From: Acidobacteria bacterium AH-259-L09
Lineage (GTDB): Bacteria; Acidobacteriota; UBA6911; RPQK01
Reading direction: 5' to 3'
Length of the DNA: 13,749 bases
NCBI GenBank assembly: GCA_027717875.1
Contig: JALLOL010000038.1
Location: 1 to 13,749, forward strand
This document shows, one piece after another, positions 1 through 6,987 of the stretch. The position numbers and the translations under genes were made by a program. The notes below the pieces were generated by a model. The model worked only from the letters and a program-made list of their open reading frames with translations. It was not told the DNA's origin and made no database searches. How positions within the stretch are numbered: the stretch's first letter is position 1; each line of letters opens with the position of its first letter.

Positions 1-103
1 AACTTTGAGGCGCAACCATAAGAAAAAGTGGAACCCACGGTCTGCACTTGCCACTGTCGGATCGGCGACCGAACTGGAGCGTCGATTCTGCTACCATTGT
101 TTG

Positions 104-1177
104 ATGATCTTCCCTGGAATGACCCTGCGTGCCCGGCTAGGGGTGATTTCTTTTCTTTTTTGGCTGGTTATTTCCCTGGGCTTTGTGCCCGTACTTGGCG
201 GCGAGAAAGCGGAAGTTCGCTTTGCCGTCATTGGAGACAGTGGTACCGGCGGGAAATATCAGTACCGGATCGCTCGGGAGATGGTGGCCTGGCATAACCG
301 TTTACCCTATAACCTGACGCTGATGTTAGGAGACAACATTTACGGAGGTTTCTTAGGACAGGGCGGCGGAAACAAAAAGGATTTCGAGAAGAAGTTTGAC
401 CGGCCGTATGCCGAGCTGCTCGCTCGGGGCGTCATCTTCCGTGCTGCCCTCGGTAATCACGACATGAATCGGCGTGAGGGTCGGGACTTGATCGAAGCCT
501 ACGACCGCTTTCATATTGATGGTAAGCACGGCTATTACAGCTTCACGGAAGGGAAATTCGCGCCCGGATTCTCTTCCGAGGTCAGCGCGGGGGAGAAAAA
601 GCGGGCACCTTTAATTGAGTTTCTGGTGCTGAACACGGAGCGCTTGAAAAAGGGCGACCCAGCCCAAATTACCTGGTTGAAGCAGGCTCTTGCGGCCTCG
701 CGGGCTCGCTGGCGCATCGTCTATGCTCATCATCCGCTGTACTCTACCGGCAAGGGCTGGTTTCATGGCGGCAATGAAGACTTGCGCCAACAACTGGAGC
801 CGCTTTTCTTGGGCTCGAGCAGGAAAAGCTCCTCCCGGAGGACCGAGCCAAGTTTGGTCGACCCAATGCCCGAGCCTCGAGTCCACGTGGTTTTAGCAGG
901 ACACGATCATATCTACCAGCGTTTTCATCCCCAGAAGGGGGTGTTCCACTTCGTCTGCGGGTCCAGTGGCAAACTCAGCCGCAATGGCGCCGGGTACAGC
1001 CCTCAGGTTGCCGCCATCGAAGATCAGCGCCGCGTCTTTATGCTGTGGGAGGTGACACCTAGAGAGCTGCGTTTCTCGGCCATTAACGAGAAAGGGCAAG
1101 CCTTTGACTGCGGCTTTATTGGAGGGCCGGGCCGACTGGAAACCGTATCCTGCTGCGTCCGGAGCAGCAACCCTTAG
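104..1177 (+). CDS. Exported calcineurin-like metallophosphoesterase
   Basis: Probable secreted or periplasmic phosphoesterase/acid phosphatase of the calcineurin-like (purple acid phosphatase-like) superfamily. The metal-site motifs appear in order: GDSGTGG, then GDNIYGG, GNHD, AHHPLYSTG and AGHDHIYQRF. These are the blocks that hold a dinuclear metal centre in this superfamily. The substrate cannot be told from the sequence. A hydrophobic segment (ISFLFWLVISLGFVPVLGG) follows a short basic stretch, which reads as a signal peptide. The frame is open back to a TTG at base 5, but the extra 33 residues are basic and unlike the family. I therefore prefer ATG 104; ATG 119 would give an even more typical signal peptide. 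Neither start has a good ribosome binding site. The gene stands alone: the next functional gene on this strand is about 800 bases downstream. The family is confident, the role is not. Confidence 0.88.
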   Translation: MIFPGMTLRARLGVISFLFWLVISLGFVPVLGGEKAEVRFAVIGDSGTGGKYQYRIAREMVAWHNRLPYNLTLMLGDNIYGGFLGQGGGNKKDFEKKFDRPYAELLARGVIFRAALGNHDMNRREGRDLIEAYDRFHIDGKHGYYSFTEGKFAPGFSSEVSAGEKKRAPLIEFLVLNTERLKKGDPAQITWLKQALAASRARWRIVYAHHPLYSTGKGWFHGGNEDLRQQLEPLFLGSSRKSSSRRTEPSLVDPMPEPRVHVVLAGHDHIYQRFHPQKGVFHFVCGSSGKLSRNGAGYSPQVAAIEDQRRVFMLWEVTPRELRFSAINEKGQAFDCGFIGGPGRLETVSCCVRSSNP

Positions 1178-1244
1178 AAGGCCCACTGCACTTTAAAAGC
1201 TACACCCCACTTGTTGTGGAAGATTCATTTCCCCAGCTCCCAGC

Positions 1245-1515
1245 TCAGCAGATTCGGGGGAGTTGCTCGCCGCTCAACATGTCAATGCGCCGATTTTGCT
1301 TTTCATCGTCACCATGCCGGAAGAGTCTGCCCTGCCCTGACCGATGAGAGAGGCCGCGGTGCCCAGCGGAGACGAGCGCATAGTGGCCAGCGCTCGTTCA
1401 GCATCCCCCGGCGCCACAAAGGTGACGAACCGACCCTCATTTGCCACATAGAGGGGATCCAAACCGAGCAGTTCACAGGCGCCCTGGACATCCCGTCGGC
1501 GGTGGTCAACCGGTT
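1245..1515 (-). pseudogene. hypE: Decayed C-terminal fragment of hydrogenase maturation factor HypE
   Basis: The minus strand encodes ACELLGLDPLYVANEG, then a run ending in ATMRSSPLG, which is the conserved C-terminal region of HypE (the AIR-synthase-like protein that matures the Fe-CN/CO ligands of NiFe hydrogenase). That frame stops after about 90 codons at the TGA inside bases 1272-1276. In the next frame the following bases read DMLSGEQLPRIC and a TGA at 1245-1247. This is the canonical HypE tail ending in the carbamoyl-accepting Cys. One base has therefore been gained or lost near 1280. The N-terminal two thirds of HypE are absent, and resemblance fades above about 1515. No other hyp or hydrogenase gene is nearby. 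I regard this as a degraded remnant, not a gene. The start boundary is approximate. Confidence 0.82.
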
Positions 1516-1543
1516 GGTGCCCAAAGAGACGATCTATTGACAC

Positions 1544-1967
1544 AGAGTGGGGATGGGAGCCGGGCCTAACATTTTATTCAGTACACTGAGGAGCAGGGCA
1601 GAAGCGTTTGCGATCGATTACTCTCGAATTATCACTCGCTATTTCTGGGTTCCTGATGTTTCTTCAAAGGGGCCAGACGTCACGCGCAGATTCCCAACTG
1701 AGATTCAGAGTGTATTCTCTAACGAAAAGCAAGCTTAATCCTTGCACTCCAGAGCCGTGGATGACCAAAATGGGTTCCACTAAAAGGATTGCCAAAATTA
1801 TAGGCGAATCGCTCATTGGTCAGATTCCGAATATCGAATTGTAGCCCGAGATTGAATGATGCACTACCATACTCGGATTGCTTTGTGCGCCGCTACTCTA
1901 AGGAGGTTTTGACTATAGATTTACTGGTATGCGGCGCAGCAGAAAAGCTCCTAAACCGCCAAGAGAA
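1544..1967. other. Intergenic stretch with no recognisable gene
   Basis: About 420 bases between the hypE remnant and the deoxysugar operon. Short open frames exist on the plus strand, but I recognise no family in them. A strong Shine-Dalgarno-like AAGGAGG sits at 1900-1906, followed by TTTTGACTATAG, a near copy of a sequence at 12888-12903. I see no convincing -35/-10 pair. The operon promoter should lie in this stretch, but I cannot place it. Confidence 0.5.
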
Positions 1968-2009
1968 ATGGACAAAGTGGCCCTCAGACGGTATCATGAA
2001 CATTCGTGG
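1968..2009 (+). pseudogene. Out-of-frame N-terminal piece of the DegT/RfbH-type gene
   Basis: From ATG 1968 the frame reads MDKVALRRYHEHSWG before entering the run of seven G. Many RfbH-like proteins begin with a Lys/Arg-Tyr-His-x-x-Trp/Phe segment just before the region that reads YLRVPYG here. Adding one G to the run, or one -1 slip, would join this piece to the main frame as HSWGGRRKAYLRVPYG. An upstream ATG at 1929 is in the same frame. The homology of this short segment is from memory and is an inference. The geometry of the frameshift is directly visible. Confidence 0.5.
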
Positions 2010-3259
2010 GGGGGAGGAGAAAAGCGTATCTCCGGGTTCCTTACGGTCTCTCGCTGCACGATCACCGCGAGGCTCATGCTGTTCTTCGCATCATCCAAGA
2101 ACACCGAACCATGTTGGGCGAGGAGACCGCCCAGTTCGAAAACGCGGTCGCTCGCCTCTTCGGAAAAAAATTCGGCATCATGGTCAACTCAGGGTCTTCC
2201 GCCAATCTTCTAGCCCTGGAACTCCTCGACTTGCCGCGCGGCTCGGAAGTGATCACACCGGTCTTAACGTTCAACACAACACTGGCCCCCATCTTACAGA
2301 AAGGGCTAAAACCGGTCTTCGTAGACGTATGTCGCGATACCTTTCTGGCCGATCTCGACCAGGTCGAAAAAAAGATCACCCGAAAAACAAAGGCCCTCTT
2401 GATCCCCTCTCTCCTGGGAAACGTTCCCGATATGGCACGCCTTCGCCGCATCGCAAGAAAGCATAAGCTGGCCTTCATCGAAGATTCCTGCGACACGCTT
2501 GGTGCAAAATTTCGAGGAAAGCCAACAGGTTCCTATTCGGACATCAGTACGACCAGCTTCTATGGCTCCCATGTGATCAACGCCGCAGGGGGCGGCGGGA
2601 TGATCTGTGTCAATAACCAAACATGGTACAACCGACTCAAAATGCTGCGTGGCTGGGGTCGAACGTCCTCCCTTTTCGCCGACTCCGAAGAAATCTCAAA
2701 GCGCTTTACGCAAACCTTGGACGGGATCCCCTACGACGGGAAATTCATCTTCGCCGAAATCGGATACAACTTTCTTCCGCTGGAGATCAGCGCCGCCTTC
2801 GGTCGGATCCAGCTAGAAAAGTTTTCAGCGTTTAGCAGCAGGCGGCGAAAGAATTTTGAGACGCTTTTGGAGATGTTCTCTTCCTGGACCCACTCCTTTG
2901 ATCTCCCCATGCAAACCGCGGAGACGAAAACCAATTGGCTCGCTTTTCCGCTCACCGTACGCAAGAAGGCACCATTCTCCCGTTTTGAAATCGTTCGATT
3001 TCTCGAAAGGCGAAATATACAGACCCGACCCGTTTTTTCAGGAAACGTGTTGCGCCACCCCGCGTACAAACACCTGTTCAACGCTAAGAAGTCGAGGAAA
3101 TTTCCCGTAGCCGACCACGTCATGAAAGATAGTTTCTTGATCGGCTGCCACCAAGGCCTGCGACGTCCTCACTTGCAACACATCAAGAAATCGTTTGAGG
3201 AGTTCTTAGGCGCATATGAGCGCAGACCCGAAAAACGAACGGCAGGAGGCGCACGGTGA
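2006..3259 (+). CDS. DegT/RfbH-type PLP/PMP sugar 3-dehydrase (ColD-like), N-terminus frameshifted
   Basis: Fold-type I enzyme of the DegT/DnrJ/EryC1/StrS family. It probably catalyses the 3-deoxygenation step on a CDP-4-keto-6-deoxyhexose made by the two genes that follow. Landmarks, counted from the GTG at 2006: VNSGSSAN at 60-67 (cofactor phosphate region), EDSCDTLGA at 159-167, and STTSFYGSHV at 181-190. At position 189 a His occupies the place where aminotransferases have the PLP-binding Lys, which is the hallmark of the 3-dehydrase subgroup (ColD, RfbH/DdhC). The Cys residues (109, 162, 201, 381) do not show the spacing I recall for the RfbH [2Fe-2S] site, so a ColD-like, cluster-free chemistry is possible. 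The GTG lies inside a G run and has no good ribosome site. An N-terminal piece in another frame from ATG 1968 probably belongs to it. The stop overlaps the next start (GTGA). Confidence 0.87.
   Translation: MGGRRKAYLRVPYGLSLHDHREAHAVLRIIQEHRTMLGEETAQFENAVARLFGKKFGIMVNSGSSANLLALELLDLPRGSEVITPVLTFNTTLAPILQKGLKPVFVDVCRDTFLADLDQVEKKITRKTKALLIPSLLGNVPDMARLRRIARKHKLAFIEDSCDTLGAKFRGKPTGSYSDISTTSFYGSHVINAAGGGGMICVNNQTWYNRLKMLRGWGRTSSLFADSEEISKRFTQTLDGIPYDGKFIFAEIGYNFLPLEISAAFGRIQLEKFSAFSSRRRKNFETLLEMFSSWTHSFDLPMQTAETKTNWLAFPLTVRKKAPFSRFEIVRFLERRNIQTRPVFSGNVLRHPAYKHLFNAKKSRKFPVADHVMKDSFLIGCHQGLRRPHLQHIKKSFEEFLGAYERRPEKRTAGGAR
2008..2014 (+). repeat. G7 homopolymer at the 5' end of the sugar 3-dehydrase gene
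   Basis: Seven consecutive G separate the putative N-terminal frame (1968 frame) from the main frame (2006 frame). With eight G the gene would be continuous. The run could be a sequencing error, a fixed mutation or a slipped-strand switch. It lies in a surface-sugar gene, the class in which poly-G switching is well known in other bacteria, although seven G is short for that. Confidence 0.6.
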
Positions 3260-4041
3260 AAGTCGTGATCCTATGTGGAGGTCGCGGGACTCGAATTCAG
3301 GAAGTCTCTCAGCTTATTCCCAAACCGCTGGTCCAGATCGGGGAGCGTCCCATCTTGTGGCACATCATGAAAATTTATTCGCATTTCGGATTTGGGGAAT
3401 TCGTCCTCTGCCTCGGCTACAAGAGCTGGATGATCAAAGAGTTCTTCCTGAACTACGAAGCCGTGTGCTCCGACATCGAAATCCGGGTGGGCACACCCTC
3501 CGCTTGTCGAGTGTTAGGCAACGTCCGTGCCGAAGATTGGACCGTCATGCTGGCCGAAACGGGAGAACATGCAACGACTGGAGAGAGACTCAAACGAGTT
3601 GAGAAGTATTTAGCGGACGATGATTCGTTCATGCTGACGTATGGCGACGGTGTGGGGAATGTAAACATTCCCTCCTTGCTCAAGTTCCACAAAAGCCATG
3701 GAAAACTCGGAACCGTAACGGCTGTCCGACCGCTGGCGCGCTTTGGGGAACTCACACTGGAAGAGAATAAAGTCACTAGATTCGGGGAAAAACAACAGGT
3801 CTCTTCCGGCCCCATCAACGGTGGTTTCTTTGTCTTCCAACGAGAATTCCTAAGCCGATTGAAAGAGACGGGGGAAGCGATGCTGGAGCGAGATCCACTC
3901 ATCAACTTGGCAAACGACGGCCAACTGATGTGCTATGAACATAACGATTGGTGGATGCCCATGGATACTCCTCGGGAATACGAAATGTTAAGTAAACTTT
4001 GGGCCGACGGAGACGCACCCTGGAAGGTGTGGAGTGACTAA
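3256..4041 (+). CDS. rfbF: Glucose-1-phosphate cytidylyltransferase
   Basis: Makes CDP-glucose from CTP and glucose-1-phosphate, the entry step to CDP-3,6-dideoxyhexoses, in the cytoplasm. The N-terminus MKVVILCGGRGTR with PKPLVQIG at 22-29 is the nucleotidyltransferase signature. LTYGDGVGNVN (about 127-137, metal-binding Asp 131) and the closing HNDWWMPMDTPREYEML are characteristic of RfbF. The length, 261 residues, matches the family (about 257). The GTG start is well supported by AGGAGG six bases upstream (GGCAGGAGGCGCACGTG). It overlaps the previous stop by four bases (GTGA), so translation is probably coupled. The next gene overlaps its 3' end by eight bases. It is intact. Confidence 0.94.
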   Translation: MKVVILCGGRGTRIQEVSQLIPKPLVQIGERPILWHIMKIYSHFGFGEFVLCLGYKSWMIKEFFLNYEAVCSDIEIRVGTPSACRVLGNVRAEDWTVMLAETGEHATTGERLKRVEKYLADDDSFMLTYGDGVGNVNIPSLLKFHKSHGKLGTVTAVRPLARFGELTLEENKVTRFGEKQQVSSGPINGGFFVFQREFLSRLKETGEAMLERDPLINLANDGQLMCYEHNDWWMPMDTPREYEMLSKLWADGDAPWKVWSD

Positions 4042-5038
4042 TCCCGTTCTTGTCCCCAAGGACTTCTGGCAGGACCGCCGCGTGCTCATCACGGGTGCGA
4101 CAGGTCTGGTAGGAAGCATCCTGACCAAGGATTTGATCAAACAGGGGGCCGATGTCATTACACTCGTGCGCGACAAGGTCGTCGGGTCCGAATACCACCG
4201 GGAATCCTTGCACGAGTCCTGTACGGAAGTCCGAGGAGAATTGGAAAACTTTCCTCTCCTGGTTCGAACGATTGCGGAATACGAGATTCATACGGTCATC
4301 CACCTGGCGGCTCAAACGATTGTCGGCATTGGCGTTCGATCTCCTCTTGGCACTTTTGAAGCGAACATCCGTGGAACGTATCAGCTTCTTGAGGCCTGCC
4401 GTCAAAATCCAACTGTGCAAACGATCGTAGTGGCCAGCTCCGATAAGGCCTATGGAGAACATAAGGATCTGCCCTATCAAGAATCGCATAGTCTACTTGG
4501 GAATCATCCCTATGACGTGAGCAAAGCCTGCGCTGACCTCTTATGCCGAGCCTACTTTGTGACCTATCAACTCCCAGTCGCAGTTGCCCGATGTGCCAAC
4601 TTCTACGGAGGAGGCGATCTCAATTGGAATCGGATTATTCCAGGCACTATCCGGTCGGCACTCCGCGGGAAGTCTCCTGAGATCCGCTCGGACGGAACCC
4701 CGATCCGGGATTATTTACACATCGTTGATGGAGCCAGAGTCTACCGGATCTTGGCGGAGCAAATGAGCACCCGACCCGAGTTGCATGGGGAGGCCTTCAA
4801 CTTCGGCAATAATGACCCGAAAACCGTCCTCGAGATCACGAAGCTGACGTTGAAGGCCATGGAGTCCAATCTAAAACCAGTCGTCCTGGGTGAGGCCAAA
4901 GATGAGATACAAGCTCAGTATTTGGATTCCACCAAGGCCAAAGAGCTCCTGGGCTGGAAGCCGAAATACTCCTTAGAAGCGGGCTTAAAGCAAACGATTG
5001 CCTGGTATCGATCTTATCTCGGGGATAATTCTACGTGA
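4034..5038 (+). CDS. rfbG: CDP-glucose 4,6-dehydratase-type SDR enzyme
   Basis: Extended short-chain dehydrogenase expected to convert CDP-glucose to CDP-4-keto-6-deoxyglucose using tightly bound NAD. The Rossmann glycine motif GATGLVG is at 21-27. HLAAQTIVG is at 90-98, the catalytic region SSDKAYG at 135-141, and the Tyr-x3-Lys pair is PYDVSK (Tyr160, Lys164). RDYLHIVDGA at about 225-234 is the usual sugar-nucleotide motif. At 334 residues it is slightly shorter than typical RfbG (about 357). The position directly after rfbF supports the assignment over other NDP-hexose 4,6-dehydratases. The GTG start overlaps rfbF by eight bases, with GGAAGGTG just upstream as a ribosome site. The stop overlaps the next start (GTGA). 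Confidence 0.9.
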   Translation: MTNPVLVPKDFWQDRRVLITGATGLVGSILTKDLIKQGADVITLVRDKVVGSEYHRESLHESCTEVRGELENFPLLVRTIAEYEIHTVIHLAAQTIVGIGVRSPLGTFEANIRGTYQLLEACRQNPTVQTIVVASSDKAYGEHKDLPYQESHSLLGNHPYDVSKACADLLCRAYFVTYQLPVAVARCANFYGGGDLNWNRIIPGTIRSALRGKSPEIRSDGTPIRDYLHIVDGARVYRILAEQMSTRPELHGEAFNFGNNDPKTVLEITKLTLKAMESNLKPVVLGEAKDEIQAQYLDSTKAKELLGWKPKYSLEAGLKQTIAWYRSYLGDNST

Positions 5039-6735
5039 GCACGACGGTGCTCGTGACCGGAGCCAGCGGGTTTGTAGGCTCCGCGGTCGTTCGCCATCTC
5101 GTTCGTTGCTTCGATTCCGGACTCACCTTGTGGGACGACAGTCCCATCTCCAAGGTTATCGCCCTACTTGGCCCCAGCAACAACCAAGAGCGGCTCCACG
5201 ACCTTCCGAGGAGCAAAGTTTGGTCCATCGAGACAGCTGATATCGGCGATTTTTCCTCTCTCGGTTCCTTACTGAAACGGCTTCGGCCCAGGGTCGTACT
5301 CCACTTGGCCGCTACGGGCGTCGCTAAGCCCGACCTGTCGCAAGAAGAAGCAGATCGGATCAATGTTCGGCCTTTAGAGGCAATATTCGATGTTCTGTCC
5401 CAAATTCCACACTCTCGCTTCATCCATACCAGTAGCGTGTGGGTCCTGGGACCCGGAACGCATCTCGATGAAACGGCAAAACTCGAACCGCGGACTTCCT
5501 ACGCACGAAGTAAGGCCGACGCGGATCGGCTCCTTCCCGAGCTTGGGAACAGGACCGGCGTAGAATGGATCAATCTGAGGCTGTTCAACGTATTCGGAGC
5601 CTATGAGCCCTCCTATCGCCTCATCCCTTACGTGGTTTCCAAACTCAGCGAGAATCAACCTGCCGAACTCTCTTCAGGAACACAGCTCCGAGACTTCAAT
5701 GATGTTGACACGCTTGGCTCCGCCTATCGTTTGGCCCTAGAGGTTGGGCCGGAAGCGTGTGGGCAGACGTACCACCTTGGATGTGGCAAGGGGCTCACCG
5801 TTCGGCAGGTCGCGAGCCATATTGGAGAAATTCTTGGTAAGAAGGACTTATTGCGGTTTCGAGGGCGGGCTCTGCGCCCTGGAGAACAAGATAACTGGGT
5901 CTCCAATCCCACGCGCGCCAAGAAAATTCTCCATTGGAATCCCGATCCGGACCCGATGAAAAAGATTGAAGAAGCGGTCTCCTGGTGGCGAGCTGCGAGG
6001 AGAAGCGTAAAGAGCACGCAGCCCATGTTCTCAATCATTATGCCCTGCTATAACGAAGAGGAGACCCTTCCCCTTACCATCCCGCCCCTCCTCAGTGTTC
6101 TGGATCACGCCAAGTTGAGTTACGAAATTATCCTCGTGGAGAATGGCAGTCACGACAGTACATCCCAAGTCATTGACAAGTTTGTGGAAAAACACCCAGT
6201 TCGAAAGGCCATCGTGAAAGTGAATCAAGGGTACGGGTTTGGGATCCTCACCGGACTGCAAGAGGCAAAGGGTGAATTCATTGGCTACATGTGCCCGGAT
6301 GGTCAGATTCGGCCCGAAGATGTTCGAGAGACACTGCTTACAATGAAAGAAAAGGGGAAGGGAACCGTAACGAAGATTCGTCGAGTAAAGCGGGGCGATG
6401 GTCTTAAACGTCTCCTTGTTTCGAAGCTCTATAACGCCTTTTTCTTTCTCTTGTTCGGCACGGTGACCTCCGATGTAAACGGGACACCAAAAATGTTCCA
6501 TCGAGATGACTTAAAGAAAATCGACCCGGGAAGCAAGGACTGGTTTATCGATGCGGAAATCATGATTCAGGCCAAACGCATTGGTCTGCGGGTGGAAGAG
6601 ATACCAGTCCTCTTCCATAAGAGGGAGAAAGGAAAGAGCAATATCCGTTTTAGCACGGCACTCGAATTCGTGAGAAATATGCTGGGATACCGTCTGGGGT
6701 TTTGCGACCCCCGGCGATATAGGGAAAATTCATAA
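5035..6735 (+). CDS. Fused SDR sugar epimerase/reductase and GT2 glycosyltransferase
   Basis: One uninterrupted 566-residue frame with two enzymes. Residues 1 to about 320 are an NAD-dependent epimerase/dehydratase: GASGFVG at 9-15, HLAATGVAKP near 90-99, and TSYARSK (Tyr156, Lys160). The last part of this domain (KIEEAVSWWR) is the usual C-terminus of such proteins. Residues 331-566 are a family 2 glycosyltransferase of the DPM1/polyprenyl-phosphate type: MFSIIMPCYNEEE, LVENGSHDST at 367-376, and PDGQIRPED at 421-429 in the place of the metal-binding acidic motif. It has no C-terminal membrane segments. The two parts could finish and transfer the CDP-deoxyhexose (CDP-abequose or paratose synthase-like, then transferase), but the exact sugar is not readable. 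An internal ATG at 6025 opens the GT2 part but has no well-placed ribosome site. It ends the operon. Confidence 0.88.
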   Translation: MSTTVLVTGASGFVGSAVVRHLVRCFDSGLTLWDDSPISKVIALLGPSNNQERLHDLPRSKVWSIETADIGDFSSLGSLLKRLRPRVVLHLAATGVAKPDLSQEEADRINVRPLEAIFDVLSQIPHSRFIHTSSVWVLGPGTHLDETAKLEPRTSYARSKADADRLLPELGNRTGVEWINLRLFNVFGAYEPSYRLIPYVVSKLSENQPAELSSGTQLRDFNDVDTLGSAYRLALEVGPEACGQTYHLGCGKGLTVRQVASHIGEILGKKDLLRFRGRALRPGEQDNWVSNPTRAKKILHWNPDPDPMKKIEEAVSWWRAARRSVKSTQPMFSIIMPCYNEEETLPLTIPPLLSVLDHAKLSYEIILVENGSHDSTSQVIDKFVEKHPVRKAIVKVNQGYGFGILTGLQEAKGEFIGYMCPDGQIRPEDVRETLLTMKEKGKGTVTKIRRVKRGDGLKRLLVSKLYNAFFFLLFGTVTSDVNGTPKMFHRDDLKKIDPGSKDWFIDAEIMIQAKRIGLRVEEIPVLFHKREKGKSNIRFSTALEFVRNMLGYRLGFCDPRRYRENS

Positions 6736-6807
6736 TACTCTCTCGCCCCGTGATGACTCTGGCAGCGGCCTGTCTTTTTGTCTTTCTTCTACAACTTCCG
6801 GTGGCCT

Positions 6808-6932
6808 TCAAACATCGCTGCCATTTATGGCCTCGAAGAATCTGATGGCAAGCGGTTTCTGGTGCTGGACTGGAGTTGGTGGAAGGAGAGACGTTAGCTG
6901 AAAGAGTGACCAAAGGCTTTGCCTTAACCTCG
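6808..6932 (+). pseudogene. Remnant of a eukaryote-like Ser/Thr protein kinase domain
   Basis: Bases 6808-6867 read SNIAAIYGLEESDGKRFLVL and bases 6870-6929, two bases out of frame, read LELVEGETLAERVTKG and a few more residues. Together these are the 'HPNIAAIYGLEE...LVLELVEGETLAERI' region of Pkn-type kinase domains common in Acidobacteria and deltaproteobacterial-type genomes. The break is a CTGGA-CTGGA tandem duplication (6865-6874): removing one copy restores LVLELVEG. No start, catalytic loop or remainder of the kinase follows, and a stop comes at 6948. It is on the opposite strand to the second kinase remnant at 9355-9509, so the two cannot be halves of one simply interrupted gene. Confidence 0.75.
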
Positions 6933-6987
6933 CAAGGGTCTGGGAATTAGCAGAACTCATACCCGCAATTTCGGGGGAAGTGATTCA

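Noticed and set aside
1205..1220. Terminator after the phosphoesterase gene
   Set aside because: CCAC/GTGG makes only a four-base-pair stem and there is no following T run.
1816..2466. A 216-codon plus-strand frame overlapping the DegT gene start
   Set aside because: It is basic, low-complexity sequence with no family resemblance. The overlapping frame encodes a well-conserved enzyme.
3902..4489. A 195-codon open frame on the minus strand
   Set aside because: It lies entirely opposite rfbF and rfbG, which have clear family motifs. Its translation shows no recognisable domain.
6025..6735. A separate GT2 gene starting at ATG 6025
   Set aside because: There is no stop between it and the epimerase frame, and the nearest purine-rich ribosome site is about 20 bases away, so a fused protein is the direct reading.
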